64,000 bases of DNA from Crocodylus rhombifer. Lineage: Eukaryota > Chordata > Crocodylia > Crocodylidae. Made by a program: the position numbers and the translations under genes. Below, in pieces: positions 35,390-47,116 of this stretch. The notes under the pieces were generated by a model. The model made no database searches. It was not told the DNA's origin and was given only the letters and a program-made list of their open reading frames with translations. Positions within the stretch are counted from its first letter, which is position 1, and every line of letters starts with the position of its first letter. Location: contig JAVSML010020761.1 in the NCBI GenBank assembly GCA_038503035.1, positions 310,001 to 374,000 on the forward strand, in the 5' to 3' direction.

Positions 35390-36730
35390 TTGATTTCATT
35401 CTGATTTCATTCCATTGAAATTAACTTTATTACAATATAAGAAATGACCGAGTTCCACAGAACTCCACCCCTATAAATTCAAATCAGATCAAATCTGACT
35501 TCTAAACTCTATACAGTTCAGGTTCTGAGCACATGCTGCTGCTGCTGCTGCTTGTTGGTCTTAAAATGTTTGGATAATGCACTTCACCTGGTATGGGTAG
35601 TGACTATATTTCACAAAGGTCACTATTCCCATCCCAATTACAGTAGTAGGATGTATCCTGAGCTAGTCCAGCTAATGGGGTGATAGTGACACATAGTTAA
35701 TTAGCTAGGCAAAGACTTCTTTAATCATTTCTGTTAGGTCTAGTTTCTAACCATTAGAAATCCTGATGTGGATCCCACCTCAGGTATGCTTTAGCTGCAT
35801 GCAGGAGGTACCAGAATATTTAAGTCCCTCAGGGTCATGGTTGGACCCTCTGCCTCCTCAGGCTCCCATGAGAGATCATAACGAGGAGGACAGATGGGCT
35901 GTGACCCTTCCGCAGTTCTCTCACAGTCCAAAGCATGAGGCCACTGAAGACTGAGCAGTGAGGACAGAGGGTGTCACAGCATCTCAGAGAACTACAGTTC
36001 CTGTAAGATAAGTAAGTATCTTCCCTACGTAGTAGGAGGCAAGGGTATTAGCTGAACCAAACACAGGTGGAAATACTGCTCTCCTTAATTTGGCATCTGT
36101 CCCAAGTAAGGTATAATTGTTTCAAAAAGCCCAGCACATTATGACTCCTGCAGATCTCAGAAACATTAAGTCCACTGAAACCAACAGAGGAAGCCTATAT
36201 TTTGGAGGGCCATTTCTTCACATTCAGCAAGACAGACTTGCCAACCAGATGACTAAAACTGGCAATTTACTGCACGATGCACCACAGGAGTCCTTCAAAA
36301 AGATGGCTTGGCTCAGTCCTTTTAAGGCAATTACCCCAAATCACTGGATACATCCAGGGCATGCTGGATGTCCTTTCCTGGCTTTAAAATGTGGTTTCAG
36401 GAAGAAGACTGGAAAAATATGTGATTTGTTCTGTCAAAAGTCCAGAACTGCCTTAGGAACAAGCTTGTGGTGTGGCTTTAGCACTGCCGCTCTTCTACAG
36501 AGGGCAGTCCTATCACAAGGTGGTAAAAGGAGCTTTCTGACAGTGGCTGAAGGGGAGATGGCACAAAATCCATGACACCAACACAAGGGCTCATAAACGG
36601 AGCTGTGTCCCTAATCAGAGGGCAAAGGCAAAGGAGGCCCTCAAGGAACTTTGTTTCTGTTGGATGTGGAAAGACTGAGTGCAATCCCAATGCACTGCAG
36701 GCATATGGTTACAAGGTGGACTGTGTAAAG
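35390..36730. other. Non-coding stretch downstream of ANGPTL2
   Basis: A short CTG run (35534-35551) is present. A 152-codon + strand frame at 36117-36575 has no recognisable family and is not supported as a gene. Presumed RALGPS1 intron. Confidence 0.4.
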
Positions 36731-36739
36731 TGAATTCCC

Positions 36740-37450
36740 CGTTAGGATGAAGAAGTTCAGTGGAAGAACTAAGAAGGAAACCAGCTAAAAGGGAAATGAC
36801 AAAACTATTTAAAGAGGGAGCATCAGGCTAGAGGGAAGATATAGTGGAGTTCTCCATGGAACCATCTTATTTCATATTTTCATTAATGACCTTCAAAGCT
36901 GCTCCCTTGCAAAGCTGGGATGCATCATCAAGAAGAATTAGAAAATAACCTAAAGGACTAGAATAACAGAAATGAGATTACACTTACGTATACCATGACT
37001 TTCTGCTATAACATGGGAGCTCATCAGTTAAGAATGACTGAAGAGGATAAAGACATGATGAGCAGAGGATGACTGAGAGCCACCAGTCTGGTGCAGCTGT
37101 GAAAGAGGCAAATGCAACCTTAGGGTATATATCAGACAAGGTATTTTCAGTAGAGATAGGAAAGCATTAACGCAATTGTACAAGACACTGCGTCTGTAAT
37201 ATTCTGTACAATTCTGGTCACTCATGTTTGAGAAAGATAAATTTAACTGGAGAAGCTGCAGAGAAATGCCCTAGGACAATCAGGAGAACGAAGACCCTGT
37301 CAGACGAATGGAGGGTAGAAGCGATTGGCATTTTTTAGCTTAGCAAAACAGTGGTTGGTGGGAGTAATAACTGCTTGGTTTGAATACTGGGGAGGAGTAT
37401 AAACTAGAGAGGCAAAACTATTTAAGCCAAAGACAAGAAACAAAGGAGCC
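36740..37450 (+). mobile_element. Old CR1 LINE fragment, plus orientation
   Basis: Degraded + strand CR1: a stretch near 36850-36900 reads GTTCTCCATGGAACCATCTT then ATTTTCATTAATGACCTTC (the VLFNIFINDL region). Near 37180-37215 is the block TCTGTAATATTCTGTACAAT (the LEYCVQFW region), followed by blocks like AATGCCCTAGGACAATCAGG. Many stops. The true 3' end was not located. Confidence 0.6.
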
Positions 37451-37517
37451 TCTTCCAGCCACTGCAAAAGTTTCTTCACTTAAGAGAAACTTTCTTTAAT
37501 AAACCAGAGTTTTGTTT

Positions 37518-37700
37518 TCAGTGGTGTAACTAGGGAGGGGTGACCAGGGTAAGCCCCTGGGTTCCAACTTGGGAGGGTGCCTGGGAAAAAACAACTGCTG
37601 CCAGCAGCCACACAACCATGATCAAGCTGGCAGTATGGCAGCACCTGGAAGACACTGTTGCCCCTGCGCCGCCAGCATCCAGCCATGCTGCTAGGCCGCT
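37518..37700 (+). repeat. hAT-like repeat fragment, CAGTGGTGTAACTAGG type
   Basis: Begins CAGTGGTGTAACTAGGGAGG, a widespread hAT-type terminus in vertebrates (CAGTGGCGTAACTAGG). Similar starts occur near 25528 and 50806. The right end was not found. Confidence 0.4.
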
Positions 37701-37709
37701 GTTTGTTCT

Positions 37710-38790
37710 GTTTAGGTTGAGTTCTCTTAAACTGAAGCAAATGAGGCAAGTTCTCCAAGTTGGTCAGAACGTTTGTCTGACTTCATCCAGCGAGGTGGCT
37801 CTATCAGATGAAACGGATATATTTACACCAGTCATTTAACCACAACAGGAATACAAGAATTATAATACAATACACTACAGAAATTTTAAAAAGAAAAGGA
37901 GAGTCGTTAGACATAAAAGCCTACTGAAAATAAAGAAACTGTTAAGGTGCTGTGTATGCCAAAAATACAACTGGGTCAAGGAACTTATTCACAAATTAGA
38001 CTTGCAACTTGGTTAGGGGACAACCACGTTGCAACTTAAGTGCATCTGAACAGTATTTCAAACCTAGGCTAGACAGGCCTAGATGAAGCCCTGTTTTATA
38101 CACACTGAAGTAGCTGCATGGAGCATAATGCACATTATACATTTACAGAACACATGTTCACCAGTTATAGTAGGATTCAAAAGTTGGCATATCAAAAAAA
38201 TAACTCATGCCAGGAGTAAATACTGTATGTATCCAAATCCAAGATGATTTCAGATTCAAGATGACCACCCAATATTTAGATTCTACACATGGAAAATTAT
38301 AAATTTGTATAATTTCTAATAAATGTATAATTTTCCATCTATAGGATTTAATTATTGGTGGGTCATCTAAAATTCATACCCTCCATTGCTGCCATAGGGA
38401 AAGCAGCAGCAGTAGGGCAGGTGGTTAGGAGGTCTTGCAGGAACAGAGATGAATGTATATATAACGCTTTCACCTTGGAAGCCCTATATTCAATTTTACT
38501 AGATAAAACTTCAAATCCAAATCCAAGTCAGCGGAGCCATATATAGAATGAATTTGCACGTATATTTAAATCAAGACTTCCCCTCAGATACTATTGTTTG
38601 GAGTGAAAATCTTATGGTAAATAACCCTAAAGTTCATTTCAAATAAGTGCAGTGTATAAAGGGTACCAGAGCCAAAACACAAATGACTGATGTCTGAATT
38701 GTTGCTTAAAGATAAGTAAAACCTGCTAATGCTTAGAGTTGAGGTCAGTTCTCCCCAGTCAGGCACCGCTCCCACTTCAGAATCAAAACC
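37710..38790. other. Non-coding stretch
   Basis: No gene or repeat recognised. A/T-rich around 38280-38340 with an imperfect inverted pair ATTATAAATTTGTATAATTT. Confidence 0.35.
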
Positions 38791-38799
38791 CCTAGGCCC

Positions 38800-39270
38800 T
38801 TCTCAGTAATACTGCCACCAAGCCAATTTTAACTCTGTATCTGTGCACAAATTCTCCTTCCTCTCAAATGATGCACCTTCCACGCGTCCCTTGCTGAACT
38901 GTATTTTGTCGTCTAGTGGCCAATTCTCCAATCTATCCAGATCCTTTTGCATTCTACTCCAAACTCCAAAGTATTTGTAACCATTCCTAGAACTGTATTG
39001 TGGCAACTGCAGACTTGACCAGGAAGCTCTCTATTTCTGTATCTAAGTCGTTAAAAAAATTAAACATCACCAAGCTTAGAAGAGGCCTCTATGGGACCTC
39101 ACTTGAACCCCCCTGCCATTCTGATACTGATCCATTCAGTTGCTCTCTGCCTGTAGTTATTAAGCCAAGTATATATCTACTTACCAGTAATTATATCTAT
39201 CCCACATTTCTCCAGTTTTCTTATAAGACTGTCATGTGGCACCAATTCAAAAGCCTTTTATTAGTTCTGC
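38800..39270 (-). mobile_element. Old CR1/L3-like LINE fragment, minus orientation
   Basis: On the + strand the typical anti-sense CR1/L3 order is visible: CCAATCTATCCAGATCCTTT (38931-38950), then GGCAACTGCAGACTTGACCA, GGGACCTCACTTGAACCCCC, and CTTATAAGACTGTCATGTGG (about 39219-39238). Read on the - strand these are the AD-D, PQG and motif-A regions of the RT. The frame is not preserved. Confidence 0.6.
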
Positions 39271-39274
39271 AGTA

Positions 39275-41247
39275 ACATTATACTTTTTGCCAGCAACAAT
39301 TTAACTGAATAGTTAATAAACAGAGATGACATAAAAACATCACAAGAAACAAAGAAGAAGAGGCTCATCTTTTTCCTTGACACAAAATAAAATCCGCCAG
39401 ACTGAATTTAACAAAATACTTCTTTTGTTTTAGATGCCACTTACCGATAAGAAAGATGCCCCAAGGGACAGGCAAGAACTGATATATAAAGTCAGTTCAC
39501 ATACACGGGGAAAACACAAAATCATGCCATCTTTTTCAAAACAGGATAGGACATGCCTGCACCAATGCATTCTCAGCAGGCTAGGAGCTGCCTGGCTGAA
39601 TCCTGCATACTGTGCGCTGAGAAAAGGCGATTCATCCTTTATCAAATCAAATTACTTGAGCAAGAAATCATTCACTCACATAAACACTATTGCCAAAAGG
39701 TCCTTTCATGAAACTTTTCTGTCATCACTCAAGGCCTTCACTATTGCTCCCATTGTTATATCTACAGAATAAGGGAGATGTGTTTGCAGTTTATCTGCAA
39801 GTGGAACTTGCAATATACAGCAAACAGATCAGCACACTTGCACCTTTGTCCTTCTAAGATATACAACGCAAAAAAGACCACCTGCAGTGAACACAGGAAA
39901 ATTCAGTGGCCAACCACAGTACCCATCCATTTTCAAACAAGACTGTTGCTATTTTGCAGACCAACCTGTGGCTAAATGCTTCCAGCACTCCAGACCACAG
40001 TCCTGCTGATCTCAAGATTTCCGTTAAGTTGGAAGATCTTTCTAAAAAAAGGGGAAAAAACCCCTGCTGTGAAGGTTTGAAAATAGTAGTTTGAGGCATG
40101 AAGGAGAATATACCTATTTAACATCATAGCCTGTGGTTGCGAATATGTTTAGGAAGAGTACACTGTTAAATCTTGCATAAACTACACTTTTTAAAACTTG
40201 AAGCAGAGGTTTTTCTTTCTAATATTGTACATTCACACCCAGTTATATTAAAATGAGCTATGGTTGAGAGTATTTATCACTAATTTAGGGTAAGCAGCAT
40301 TGCTGGGATGTTGTAATCATCACCAAGCCAATCATTATAAAAATCAAAAAATTAACAGTTAAGGTAACATTTAAAAGAAATGCGAAGTAGCATCAGCGTA
40401 ATAGCCCTAACTCTCTATTATACTATGATAATGGAAAAAGAATCTAATGTGGTTTAAAAACAAAAGACAAAACTTTATCTAATTCCAAACACAATGGAAC
40501 AAAGAACCACAAGATTGCAACTAGTTTATTATTTGGGAAGCTTTATTAAAGAGGTCCCCTCCGCCCCATCAAGATCACTAGGGGCAAAAATAAATTTCTG
40601 ATATAAGTACTGAAGTTCTTAATTATACTGTTCTCACTCAGTACTCTATTGTTTATACACCCAAGAGCCACAGTAACTCTTTTTGCTGCTGAATTGCAGA
40701 GGTGCCTAAATACCTGTGAGATTCTGGGCCTTAAGTCCCAAATGGGGTTTTGATGTTCCAACTTAAATTTCACAAGGATTTAGCACATGAACTTAATGCA
40801 CAGTTAATGCCTGTAAGATGCCACCAAACTGGTTGTGAGATGGAAAGAAAACAACCAAGCAAGCAAAGTTCATACTTTGCTGAATGAACAACTGCTCCTG
40901 GTGCTGATATACATAGTTCTGTGAGATTAGAGACACATTCATAACAATTATTTCACCTTCAAAGGATAAATATATATGTGAAGGATCACTTAAAAAAAAA
41001 AAAAAATCACAAGAGGGGAAATGAATAACCAAACCAATCTGATTAAATAACATTTTATCATTAAGACTGTTTCAAACCAAAAGAAACCTGAAATTTAAAT
41101 TAAATAATCTTTTCTGTCTCATATACTGAGGGATGGATACAGGTTTATAAAGGTAATGAGGGTAACTGGCAGGCAAAATGAGATAAATGTGTTAAAAGAA
41201 ATGCATTTCTGCAAATTTGCATGTCCAAAAATTATATAAATTTACTC
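39275..41247. other. Non-coding stretch
   Basis: No recognised gene. One good-looking - strand donor (complement of CACTTACC at 39438-39445) lacks a matching RALGPS1 exon. Poly(A) run at 40992-41005. Confidence 0.35.
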
Positions 41248-41255
41248 CCTTAGAC

Positions 41256-43307
41256 CAGTGGTCTCCAAAGTGGTGCTCAAGATGATCCACTGGGGTGCGG
41301 GAAGAAAATATTAGAACTTCTATTTATATTTATTTTTATCTATATTGTACATAATATATTAGTACAGTAGTACATGTATATAATTTATAAATAAATATAT
41401 AAATATACATATATTGGGGGTGCATGCTCAAAACATTTCATAGAATCAATGAGTCGGAAGGGACCTAGACAGATCATCTAGTCCAACCCCCTGCCATGGG
41501 CGGGAAGGAGCACTGGGGGTGGAGGGGTCATAAGACCCCAGCCAGGTGCCTATCCAGTCTCCTCTTGAAGATTTCCAGGGAAGGTGAGAGCACCACCTCT
41601 CTGGGAAGCCTATTCCAGGCTCTGGCCACCCTTACAGTGAAGTAGTTCTTCCTAATATCTAACCTAAATCTATCCTCCCTCAGCTTGAGGTCATTGTTCC
41701 TGGTGACCCCAAGGGGGGCCCTGGTGAACAGACTTTTCCCAAGTCCCTGTGGGTGGCCCCCTAATAAAGTTGTAGGCAGCCACAAGATCCCCCCTCAGTC
41801 TCTTCTTGTGGAGACTGAAGAGATTCAGGTCCCTCAGCCTCTCCTCATCGGGCTGGCCACGGAGGTCCCCAACCATACAAGTGGCCTCCTCTGGACCCTC
41901 TCCAGGGTCTCCACATCCTTCTTGAAGTGCGGCGCCCAGAACTGGACACAGGACTCCACCTGCGGCCTGACCAGCGCCACATAGAGGGGGAGCAAGACCT
42001 CTCTGGACCTGTTAGTGATGCCCCTGTTGATGCAGGACAGGGTGCGGTTGGCTCTGCCTATTGCTTCATCGCATTGGCGACTCATATTCATCCTGGAGTC
42101 AATCCTGACTCCAAGATCCCTCTCTGCCTCTGTGCTGCTGAGAGGCTCAGCCCCTAACCTATAACCATAATGCTGGTTCCCTCTCCCCAGGTGCAGCACC
42201 CTGCACTTGTCCTTGTTGAACCGCATCCTGTTCAGATCCACCCACTTCTCCAGGTCTGCCTGGATGCGGTCCCTGCCTGCCAGTGTATTCACTTTACCCC
42301 ACAGCTTGGTGTCATCAGCGACCTTGAACAGGGTGCTCTCCGTGCCCTCATCCAGGTCGCTAATGAAGATGTTGAACAGCACCGGCACAAGGACCGAGCC
42401 CTGGGGGACTCCGCGGCCCACACCCCCCCAGGTCGACATCAACCCATCCACCACCACCCTCTGGGTGTGCCCCTGAAGCCAGTTTGCCACCCATGTGACC
42501 GTGCATTCATCCATGCCGCAGCCCCTCAGCTTGCCCACCAGAATTGGGTGGGACACTATGTCAAAGGCCTCCTGGAAGTCCAAGAAGATGACATCGACTT
42601 CCTCCTTCCCATCTAAGCTCTTCGTTACCTGGTCATAGAAAGAGACCAGTTTAGTCAGGCAGGATCGGCCTGGCATGAACCCATATTGGTTACCTCTCAA
42701 CATCACTTCCCCTGCAGGGCTCTCACAAATGTGGCCCTTGATAATTTTTTCAAAGACCTTCCCCAAGATAGAAGTGAGGCTGACTGGCCTGTAGTTGCCA
42801 GGCTCTTCCTTCCTCCCCTTCTTGAAAATAGGGACCACACTGGCCCTTTTCCAGTCCTCAGGGACTTGGCCCGAGCACCAAGAGTCCTTGAACAGCCGTG
42901 TCAATGGCTCTGCAAGGACCCCAGCCAATTCCCTCAGCACTCGCGGATGAAGGTCATCCGGGCCCACCGACTTGGACACATCTAAGCCCTCCAAGTAATG
43001 CTTAACTAGGTCTTAACTAACTGTCGGGGGACTCGCATCCTTCCTGGGCCTCACTACGCTATCACCCAAGAGCACCCCATTGTCACCAGACAGGAACACA
43101 GAGGCAAAGAACTTGTTGAAGAGTTCGGCCTTCTCTCACGCCACCGTCACCAACTGCCCTGCCCTGCCCCGTAGGGGTCCAATGTTACCCCGAGACTTCT
43201 TTTTGCTACCTATATACTTGAAAAAGGACTTTTTGTTATCCTTAATCCCAGACGCTAGAAGCTTTTACTGATAGGGGTATGCAATCAAAAAAGTTTGGAG
43301 ACCACTG
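41256..43307. mobile_element. hAT-like element split by a CR1 insertion
   Basis: The left end is CAGTGGTCTCCAAA and the right end TTTGGAGACCACTG: perfect 14-bp terminal inverted repeats. Flanks are CCTTAGAC (41248-41255) and CCTTACAT (43308-43315), a decayed 8-bp duplication with six of eight positions identical. Interior hAT sequence is 41256-41438 (with an A/T-rich core at 41320-41413) and about 43259-43307; the rest is a CR1 copy. Confidence 0.7.
41439..43258 (-). pseudogene. 5'-truncated CR1 LINE, ORF2 reverse transcriptase, decayed
   Basis: Minus-strand CR1 beginning inside the linker before the RT (complement of CTTAATCCCAGACGCTAG) and ending in the 3' UTR near TTGATTCTATGAAATG. One long frame, 42994-41834, carries GPDDLHPRVLRELAGV, the RT block IFLDFQEAFDIVSH (motif A), [16 protein letters not shown] and a VADD in place of the usual FADD. 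The C-terminal part continues in another frame at 41785-41528 (FRLDIRKNYFTVRVARAWNR). Upstream of 42994 the frame is broken by stops. It is not functional. It lies within the hAT element and has the same orientation as RALGPS1. Confidence 0.85.
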
Positions 43308-43315
43308 CCTTACAT

Positions 43316-46300
43316 AAATAACTACAGTGAAACATTCTCAGTAACTGCCCTTTGACTCATAATCTTAATCCAAACCTCACCTAAAGTTGGTTCCTTATTG
43401 AAAGCTCCTTTTAGTTTCCAAAACAGGTTATCCATGATCAACATACTTAGTTAAATGAGCAAACGCACCAGGCTTAGCAACAGCTTGTTGCTTTGCTGTT
43501 ATTGTTTTGTGGAGACAGGTAACGTGTCTTGACTGTAAGTCACAGTTTGGTAAGGATCTGACCCTTATGGATCCATACCTCTTGGATTTAAAACCCCCCC
43601 ACTGCTACAGACAATTACTTAGGAGTGCTCCTTTGACAAGTCACTTGAAGTAAACACAGTACCATGTGTCCTGGATCTAAGCCAAAGTACATACAGTAAA
43701 TCCACAGAAAAACAGTGAGCCCCAAAGAAACCAAGATACTGAAAAAACCTGCTGCACACAGTAAAACTCAGCAGATTAGAGGCTTATACAGATACACAGT
43801 GTTGTCTATCTTGTAGGGGATTCCCTCCATATTTCAAAGATATACAGGCATATGCAAGAATAAGCCATGACTTTATATGGGATTCTCATAGTCTACAAAT
43901 CCCTCGGTTTGTTTACACAGAGTAAAAAGTGGCACCAGCCAGGATGAGCAACTTTCTGGGAATCCAAAATGGTGTTCCTCAAGAATCATTACCAAGAACA
44001 GACTATGTTAGGAGCCTTTTGCTGGGTATCCCACAGTTATGGTGCTAGGTGCTTTCCAGTGTCCACTGGCGGTAGGTTCTATCTTTTTGGCCTATACAGT
44101 TACAATTACCCATTATTAGTAAGATACCTGTGTAGGTAGTAATGGCCAAAAAGAGCCAGTGCCACAGGGACTCATTGGCACATGCTAGTAAAGTTTGTTA
44201 GAACCAAAGAGCAAAATGCTGTGAATGTCTGGTTTGCAAAAAGCATGTTCCAACTCATGGCTGCTGGGACAGAACAGTCCCTACTCCTGCTCTTCCTGTT
44301 TGTGGGGCTGATGCACACTTTCCTGTGAACTAGCAAACCAGCTCTCCTGGACTTTCAGATATTGCCCCAACTGGTGCCCACCCTCCATGGAGGAGGAAGA
44401 TGAAGCCTGACTAGATCAGGAGCAAGGAACAAGAAAAAACTGGCTCCAGGCAGAGTTTGGGAGAGCAACAGAGGAAGGCACAGCATGCTGGGGAACAGAT
44501 TCAGGAACACACACTGTTCAGGAGCCTGTTACTGAACCTTGGACTTCTAAATCACAATATTCCTTTAAGTCCAGCAAATAGTTGCACAAAAATCAAGGAT
44601 GGGCAGTGAATGAGGCTATTGCTTGCATGAGCCAGCTTCATGTAGTACAGAAGCTGGAAGGTGAAAACCAGAAAGGATGCTCTCATACTTAAGGAATTTG
44701 AATAGTTCTTCAGAGAACAAAGTTCTATATCAGTCTCTGTGTGAGGAGTCCTAAGCAATGCTGACCATAGTTAAAGCAGACTTCCAAGCAGGCAACCAGC
44801 AAATACCTGTTCCTCATTCCTAGGGACCCACCTTGGGACACCCAGAGTTAGCTTTACAGAAGTGCTGAATATGTGGGAGATTACTGGACTTGTGCATCAG
44901 AAAGTGCTGTAGAAATCCTAAGTACTCTGAACAATCACGTGGCCTCGAGTTTGCCACCCAAAATTGGTAGCCCCTTGACAATATGGCTTTAATAGCTTTG
45001 TTCCTCATCTGTAAAACAGAACTAATACCACCTCTTCATTTCAACATACACCGAAGTTAAATTATATGAAAATGAGAAAACTCCCTATATTCACTGTGCA
45101 GAGTTTGCATATTTTGCAGTAAACAAGACATAGGGTTACACACTGATTGATGAGGGGGATAAAGGAATATTAAATAGTTATGCATTAATGGAAAGCTACT
45201 TATTTTACGCAAAGAATGGAACCGGGTTCTACAGAAGAAACAGCATACACTTGTGTAATTAAAGACTGAATCAGAAGGCATGTGCAGAGAATTGTACTAA
45301 ATTTGCACTGGCCACCTTGGCTTTGGCATGTCCTTATTTTTGACAGCTTAATTTTACAACCATCACATACTCAGGATGTCACTTCTGTCTGTAGTCAGGT
45401 ATGCAGACAATGCTACCCAATACTCAGCACAGGCCCAGTGGAAGAACAGATGAATGTGTTACTTTATGCTTCTGTAAGTTAATTTTCTACTGCCACTAAG
45501 CATTTACTTATATAAAGGCATGGGATCTATAACAAATATTCTTAAATTTAGTGAAACTCTAGCCCCATTTATGTCAAAGGCAGAACTCCCAGCTAAATTC
45601 AGCCATGTCAAGATTTCCTCCTGAATGCTAATTCTTAAAGCAGAAAGATACAATACAAAAGACAACCACCTAACAAAACCTACGCTAAACTTTCAGGTGA
45701 AGGTCTATACCTGCACCAATAATTTATGGACCCCTTTTTCTTACTCTTTCTGGTTTCCATTCACACCTTTATGCTGCCACATCTTTGTTTACATTGTAAA
45801 ATCCTTTGCATGAGGAACATGTTTGTTTTTGTCTCTGAAGATAATTTAGCTATTAGAAAATAAATACCCAACAAAGAAACAGTATGCCACTCTTAGCACT
45901 TCTGGCAAATAACATGGTTAAGTACTTTTAGATTGTATTTAACAAAAGATCCACCTTTAAGAAAAGCTCTCCAGTATACGCATTGTCTTCCCAAGCACGA
46001 ATCTAGAGCCTGCAGCACCTGAGGAACCAGTATAATTCAGGTACACCTAGGGAAGGTAGATTAAAGCATGTACAAAGTTCTAGGAAAATAGCTATGACAA
46101 ATAGTTATGACAAAGGGGAGCCCTGCAGGGAAAAAAAATCCCTTGAGATTGTGTCTAATCTCCACTTTACTCATTGAAAAGTGGTCCAACTATTCAGCAA
46201 AAATTTGGGGCATAAATTGGAAAAAGTATTCTAAAATACCTGCTCAAGCAACTAAAAGGGCAAAAAGGTATTCAGCGTCTCTCTAAATCAACCCACGTTA

Positions 46301-46618
46301 ATTTAAACCATTCCTGAAACTCCAATCCTCTTGAAAATTATAAAGAGCTCCAATCCACAGTAAATAGTGATGTAATTATGTTTTCAGCTTTAACGAGAAG
46401 ACAGCAGTTCTCCAAGTACACACTCATTTTAGACAGTATTACTGCCTAAAATACTCCCCTAGATTTAATTTTCCTGAACATCAAACTAAATGAACCACAT
46501 GTTCAATATGTGGTTTGCTTCAGGTACACACAGTGCCACTTGCCAGTCAGGAACAGCAAATACTTCTTTGAAAATAAATATATTTCTGTGTACACCATGA
46601 GCCAGTTTTCACACTTAC
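43316..46618. other. RALGPS1 intron, no other feature recognised
   Basis: Sequence on the 3' side of the RALGPS1 exon. I looked for the next exon (IYLLDLIYIDSAYP region) in anti-sense and did not find it. No repeat recognised. Confidence 0.45.
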
Positions 46619-46745
46619 CTAAATAGGGAATAGTAGGGACCATCTTTAAGCTTCTGATATATTCCCGTGTCCTCTTATAATTATCTTCCTTAGACAGTAA
46701 GTAGTCCAACTTCTCAAAGGTGGCCTTGTCTTTGCGATTCAGAAG
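46619..46745 (-). CDS. RALGPS1: RALGPS1 internal exon, part of the RasGEF (Cdc25) domain
   Basis: RALGPS1 is a guanine nucleotide exchange factor for the small GTPases RalA and RalB, with an N-terminal RasGEF domain, a Pro-rich SH3-binding segment and a C-terminal PH domain. Read on the minus strand, this 127-bp exon follows a strong acceptor (CTTCATCTCTTCTCTGTAG) and ends at TTTAG|GTAAGT. It encodes 42 codons plus one base, starting [20 protein letters not shown] and continuing through [20 protein letters not shown] to YL. This corresponds to the later part of the RasGEF domain, around human residues 165-207. The wording ([21 protein letters not shown]) fits RALGPS1 better than RALGPS2, which has LLSRKDK and KRLRDYISSLKMTP as I remember it. 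Preceding and following exons were not found in the window. An intact-looking CR1 lies about 280 bp upstream of the acceptor. Confidence 0.9.
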
Positions 46746-47116
46746 CTACAGAGAAGAGATGAAGTAGACTTATTAAAATGTTTAAACAGACGAGACTGTG
46801 CAAAGATAAACAGCAAATATTAGCTGTAGCGACTGCCACAGAGTACAGAAACCCATAGCACAAATATTAAAAAAAACCCCAAAAACAAGTGTTTGAGAAT
46901 TTGTTAATGTTGACCTAAAACACAGTTTTAGCCTTAGCTTTGAAGCGGAGTACAGATTCTTAGAACTATTTCTATGTACTTTGTGAGGGACCTGTTGTAT
47001 TATGACAGTAACTTGAAGATAAGATTTCATAGATTTCATAGACACCAGGGCTGGAAGGGACCTCGGGAGATCATCGAGTCCAGCCCCCTGCCCAAAGGGC
47101 AGGAAGTCAGCTGGGG

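Noticed and set aside
35534..35551. CTG trinucleotide run
   Set aside because: Only about six units, non-coding, not remarkable.
36117..36575. 152-codon open frame on the + strand
   Set aside because: Low-complexity mix with no recognisable domain or splice context; next to CR1 debris. Not supported as a gene.
39430..39645. Good - strand donor with an open frame
   Set aside because: The peptide does not match the expected next RALGPS1 exon; no convincing acceptor.
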